Source of the DNA: Saccharothrix obliqua
GTDB taxonomy: Bacteria > Actinomycetota > Actinomycetes > Mycobacteriales > Pseudonocardiaceae
DNA: 64,000 bases
Reading direction: 5' to 3'
Assembly (NCBI RefSeq): GCF_019375475.1
Contig: NZ_JAHXGQ010000003.1
Coordinates: 372,001-436,000 of the forward strand
Shown: positions 62,501 to 64,000 of the stretch, one piece after another
Layout of the letters: each line of letters starts with the position of its first letter
How positions within the stretch are numbered: the stretch's first letter is position 1
Made by a program: the position numbers and the translations under genes
The notes under the pieces: model-generated
The model's input: only the letters and a program-made list of their open reading frames with translations
What the model was told of the DNA's origin: nothing
Databases searched by the model: none

Positions 62501-64000
62501 TCGCGGACGTCGACGTGGTGGAAGCGCATGGCACGGGGACGAAGCTGGGTGATCCGATCGAGGCGGGGGCACTGCTGGCGACGTACGGACAGCGCGAGTC
62601 GGGCACCCCGCTACTGGTGGGGGCGTTGAAGTCGAACATCGGCCACACGCAGGCCGCTGCCGGTGTCGGTGGTGTGATCAAGTTGGTCGAAGCGCTACGT
62701 CGAGGGGTGGTGCCGAGGTCTCTCCACGTGGAGACGTTGTCCCAGCACGTGGACTGGGCTTCCGGTGCCGTGGATGTCGTCCGGCAGAACGTGACCTGGC
62801 CGGAGACCGGCCGGCCACGACGGGGCGCGGTGTCGTCGTTCGGCATCAGCGGCACGAACGCGCACCTCATCCTCGAACAACCCGACCTGGAGCCCCTGAA
62901 CGCGACCGAGCCGGCCGACGCGGCTGGATTGGTGATCAGCGGGCACAGCGAGGCCGCCCTACGCGGTCAGGCCGCTCGGCTGCGCGAGTTCCTAGACGCG
63001 GAGGATCTTCCTGCTCTTGGCGACCTCGCCCATACTCTCGCCTCCGCGCGAGCCGAACTGCCGCACCGGGCCGTCCTACTAGGCGATTCGGTCGAGGCTC
63101 TGCGCACCGCCGCGACCGCTGTGGCCGCAGGACGCCCGACCGAAGACACCGCAGTAGCACAGGCCACATCCCCGCGTCGGGTCGCCCTGGTGTTTCCTGG
63201 CCAAGGCGCGCAGCTGGCGGGCATGGGAAACGGGTTGGACGCCTTCCCTGCCTTCGCCAACGCACTGGACGAGGTGTGCCTGGTCGCCGACGAGTCGCTG
63301 GGCCGATCCCTGCGTGAGGTGATGGCATCCGGCGACGGCCTCGAACGAACCCGCTACGCCCAGGTGGCGCTCTTCGCGCATGGCTACGCCTTGGCCCGTT
63401 TGGTCGGGTCCTGGGGGATTGTCCCGGCCGCGCTGCTCGGGCACTCGGTCGGCGAGATCGTCGCGGCCTGTGTGTCCGGGGTGCTCACGGTCGTCGATGC
63501 GGTTCGACTGGTGGTGGCCCGTGCTGGCCTGATGGACGCCCTGCCCGACGGCGGTGCGATGGCCGCCGTAGCGGCCCCTGTCGACGCTGTAGTGCCGCTA
63601 CTCGTCGATGGTGTGGTGATCGCCGCGGTCAACTCGCCCGGTTCGGTGGTGCTCTCCGGCGTAGCGGCGGGAGTCGATCGCGTCGTCGACCGGCTCGCCG
63701 CGACCGGGGTCCGCGTGCGACAGCTGGCGGTGTCGCACGCCTTCCACTCGCCGCTGATGGAGCCGGCACTCGATGAACTCGTCCGGGCTGCGGCCGCCAT
63801 CCCGCTTGCGGACGCCCAGATCCCGGTGGTGTCAACCCTGACTGGTGAGCTCGCGGAAACTGGTTCCTTTGGCACCGCCGGTTACTGGCGTGCGCAGGCA
63901 CGGAGCGCGGTCCGCTTCGGCGACGCCGTCGCGGCACTGCGCAACCTGGGCGTCGACGCGGTCTTCGACATGAGCCCAGACGGCTCGCTCGCAGGGTTGA
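53596..64000 (+). CDS. Modular type I polyketide synthase: loading module, module 1 and start of module 2 (runs off window)
   Basis: 3,468 codons are visible with no stop. Loading module: KSQ (about 53650-54880) with Gln178 replacing Cys in VDSAQSSALTAVH; AT with GHSVGE and HAFH (malonyl type); ACP Ser at 56440. Module 1: KS from 56611 with Cys at 57106; AT with GHSQGE and YASH (methylmalonyl type); DH with HAVNGTILLPG and DLHPALLDAALH; KR with Tyr at 60931 and LDD (B-type) though its GGSGVLA loop is unusual; ACP Ser at 61432. Module 2: KS from about 61611 with Cys at 62122; AT with GHSVGE and HAFH (malonyl). Predicted start: acetyl starter, then an alpha-methyl alkene. TTA codons lie at 59080 and 60703. 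Confidence 0.95.
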   Translation, partial: MFDAGVPAMPSDSAGVAADRAVAVVGVAFRLPGASSPEEFWALLESGRDAITDVPADRLGADIDPVGRGGFIAGVREFDAGLFGISPREAVAMDPQQRIMLELAWQAFEDAGIPPRRLNRVGVFIGTMGSDYATLLARGGVDAIGRHTLTGLSRGLIANRVSHALGLTGPSLAVDSAQSSALTAVHLACQSIRRGESSAVLVGAVNLNLVPDSTFAAARFGGLSPDGHSHTFDARANGYVRGEGGVAILLKPLTAALADGDDVQAVILGSALNNDGPAPGLTVPSAAAQADVLRRAYADAGVDPAEVDYVELHGTGTAVGDPVEAAALGEVLGSARQPNRPLRVGSAKTNVGHLEGAAGLVGLVKAVLALQHRKLVPSLNFENPNPRIPLSELNLAVQQSTDDWPSVGRPVAGVSSFGMGGTNCHLVLTAAPADAGAAVASAGVRAPVTLWPVSARGTDGLRAQAAALHAALVNRANLDIADVGHELALRRTHLDDRAAVIGTDRAALLEGLAALASSVPSPAVVTGAVRQSGRVAFLFSGQGSQRPMMGAGLHRDHPVFAAALDEVSTALDPHLDRPIREVLFDENSDAAGVLEQTKYTQPALFALQVALCRLAEHHGLLPDAVSGHSVGEIAAAHVAGVLSLADAAAIVTARGRLMQSLPQGGRMIAVAATEEEVLDVVTGRSDVGIAAVNTPGSVVVSGAGEAVAEVVAVLAARGVMARDLRVSHAFHSPLVDPVLPRFREVVAGCTFAEPGPVFVSAVSGTVVGTRELADPDHWVDHARRAVRFADAVRALRDQGVTTFVEIGPDGTLSALAAETLAADGSPTGEAPAAFPLLRKNTDESVAFATGLGLAFVAGTEPDWSALGGGRRVRLPTYAFQRKTYWPEVVHEQATDLRLDSSAETAEPTPAPDPRTLLDLVRVATAAVLGHADAVTVESTRTFHDLGLDSLGAVELRDRLTEATGLVLARTVLFDHPTPIRLAAHIAAMRPDASGSAPIPNPSGTNEPIAIVGMGCRYPGDIRSPGHLWRFVLDGRDAIGPFPDDRGWDLEALLGGGSAATGGGFVADAAGFDAEFFGISPREAVAMDPQQRQLLEVTWEALERARVRPSHLADTATGVFIGAMAQDYGPRLHEPGDDGGHLLTGNTAGMLSGRISYLLGLRGPTLTVDTACSSSLVALHLAVRSLRSGECSLALAGGVAVLANPGMFVEFSKQGGLSVDGRCRAFGAGADGTGWAEGVGVVVLERLSDARRLGHEVLAVVRGSAVNSDGASNGLTAPSGVAQERVIRSALVDAGLSVSDVDVVEAHGTGTRLGDPIEAGALLATYGRRDGVPLLLGSLKSNIGHAQAAAGVGGVIKMVEALRHGVVPPTLHAVEPSPHVDWASGAVELVRTVTDWPVTGRPRRAAVSSFGISGTNAHLILEAVPEEATAAVEPVTPPVPLVLSAATPPALRAVAGGLHDLIDDDRHLTAVAGALVHDRDLHEHRAVVVADDAASARAGLSALVDGVDSAHVVAGRAADPGRVVFVFPGQGTQWVGMGADLLDVPGAFAERMRECDTALAPHTGWSLLDVVRGAEGAPSLDRVDVVQPVLFALMVSLAAHWQAAGVEPDAVVGHSQGEIAAACVAGALSLDDAARLVVLRSSTITVLSGEGGMLSVALSEERVRELLTQWPDQLDIAVRNAAGATVVAGALDALAELAATCEAAGHRARWLPVDYASHSPQVERLREELVTALDWLEPATGALPLYSTVDSSVLDGSALDAEYWYRNLRRTVHFESAVQLLLADRYRTFIEVSPHPVLTSAVQDTAEAADVRGVVITGSLRRDDGGPGRLALSLATAHAAGVVVDWKLPATTRVDLPTYPFQHRHHWLSASGPRAEPEAAGLTRLEHPMLGALVFRADEDELLCTGRISLRTDQWLADHAVNGTILLPGTAFVELALVAAGRAGVGDLAELTLEVPLILDPDTAVAVQVVVGVPRDDGARPVRVYSRDEGEEPAVWTRHATGLASLPAPPRTAMPTEWPPPGAVEIDLTTRYAELADEGYEYGPAFQGLARAWRIGDDVYADLILDEGQQAQATNFDLHPALLDAALHAVGLISGGSRASLANLPLPFHWSGVRLYATGATATGVRLRRISADTVSLVLQDRSGLPIAEVDSLVMRPVDAASLRPEPPVHEVHWVPVTLPENPDRALVEVVRVGAHPVDADVVGDVHETTAALVADLKKRVVDGSARVAVVTSGVGPGAEPVDLVASAVWGLVRTIQAEHPNRVVLVDGPPGIADQVVARAAALGEPQVALDAGGARVPRLTRAGGHPVADVHFGGTVLVSGGSGVLAGLVARRLLDEHGVERVVLVSRSGAGTGPGIVGVPCDVTDRDGLREVFEEFGVTGVVHAAGVLDDVTLTGLDQERLARVLLPKVDGGWVLHELAQEFGVTAFVMFSSITGIVGSAGQAAYTAANGFLDGLARYRRSLGLPAVSLAWGLWGVGTGMTGNLSQADHGRLQRMGLIPMSTSHALALFDAALRDGGAIVVPAAFDVHVLHEQASAGVLPSVYGGLVRKTARRVVEHDEPETWTASLAALSPADRDARLLNLVRAQVSVVLGRDADDEVEFHRTFKELGFDSLTAVELRNRLNAVTGLRLASTLVFDHPTPEQLVGLLRDQITGTAAVPAPAVASADDDDSVVIVGMGCRFPGGVRSAADLWDFVVSGREAVSDFPTDRGWEVDRRFDPGGRRADGISTRRGGFLYDAADFDAQFFGMSPREALATDPQQRLLLEVVWEALESAGIDPKVLRGTDTGVFAGIMYNDYAARFRTPPPELAGYLRNGSYGSVASGRIAYTFGFEGPAVSVDTACSSSLVAMHLAVQSLRRGESSLALAGGVTVMATPNTFVEFSRQNGLSSDGRCRAFGADADGTGFAEGVGVVVLERLSDARRLGHRVLAVVRGSAVNQDGASNGLTVPNGPAQERVIRTALADAGLTFADVDVVEAHGTGTKLGDPIEAGALLATYGQRESGTPLLVGALKSNIGHTQAAAGVGGVIKLVEALRRGVVPRSLHVETLSQHVDWASGAVDVVRQNVTWPETGRPRRGAVSSFGISGTNAHLILEQPDLEPLNATEPADAAGLVISGHSEAALRGQAARLREFLDAEDLPALGDLAHTLASARAELPHRAVLLGDSVEALRTAATAVAAGRPTEDTAVAQATSPRRVALVFPGQGAQLAGMGNGLDAFPAFANALDEVCLVADESLGRSLREVMASGDGLERTRYAQVALFAHGYALARLVGSWGIVPAALLGHSVGEIVAACVSGVLTVVDAVRLVVARAGLMDALPDGGAMAAVAAPVDAVVPLLVDGVVIAAVNSPGSVVLSGVAAGVDRVVDRLAATGVRVRQLAVSHAFHSPLMEPALDELVRAAAAIPLADAQIPVVSTLTGELAETGSFGTAGYWRAQARSAVRFGDAVAALRNLGVDAVFDMSPDGSLAGL

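Noticed and set aside
1-64000. CRISPR array, tRNA or rRNA genes
   Set aside because: No regularly spaced repeat and no tRNA/rRNA-like conserved segment was seen on either strand.

Overview
This is a very GC-rich, densely packed actinobacterial window. The codon use, two large assembly-line loci, LAL-type regulators with TTA codons, an F420-type reductase and many TetR regulators suggest a filamentous actinomycete. Saccharothrix, Actinosynnema or Lentzea relatives are my guess; no rRNA or tRNA gene is present to settle it. I saw no CRISPR array or replication origin.

Layout. 1-8.5 kb: the N-terminal part of a large ATPase regulator, a degenerate GGDEF-EAL protein coupled to a DUF574 methyltransferase, a secreted hydrolase, a prim-pol protein, and a complete IS200/IS605-type element (TnpA + TnpB) lying against a frame-shifted DUF2945 gene. 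8.5-11.2 kb: a secreted M28 aminopeptidase, an 18-bp gene for the pentapeptide MDYPH, a perfect 12-bp-stem hairpin, and a cytochrome P450. This matches the minimal biarylitide-type RiPP architecture (M-x-Y-x-H plus P450) and is the most interesting small system here. 11.2-22.2 kb: a catabolic region for homoprotocatechuate and probably aromatic monoamines. It holds an extradiol dioxygenase, a fused FAH-RraA enzyme, a GntR regulator, a DapA-like lyase and HpaE dehydrogenase in one coupled operon. A hairpin separates these from SDR, SDR, MoaF and SnoaL genes. An AraC regulator and an aldehyde dehydrogenase run divergently.

24-39.5 kb: a compact hybrid NRPS-PKS locus. On the minus strand are a methyltransferase, an imine reductase, an A-PCP protein, KS-AT-KR-ACP, a type II thioesterase, a P450 and a calerythrin-like EF-hand protein. 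On the plus strand are a P450, a class III aminotransferase, a radical SAM protein and a GNAT protein. Nearly all junctions are 4-bp stop/start overlaps. The logic suggests an aminoacyl unit extended once by malonate-type chemistry, ketoreduced, then worked on by amine-forming and imine-reducing enzymes.

39.5-49.5 kb: mostly regulator/enzyme pairs (TetR with an NmrA-type reductase, TetR with an aldo-keto reductase, a NarL-type two-component system with a CPBP protease, TetR with an FAD monooxygenase), a secreted tripeptidyl-peptidase-like lipoprotein and a deazaflavin-dependent reductase. 49.7-64 kb: the start of a second, modular type I PKS locus. It has an allene-oxide-cyclase-barrel protein, a LAL regulator with two early TTA codons, and a giant PKS (KSQ-AT-ACP / KS-AT-DH-KR-ACP / KS-AT...) that runs off the right edge and also contains TTA codons.
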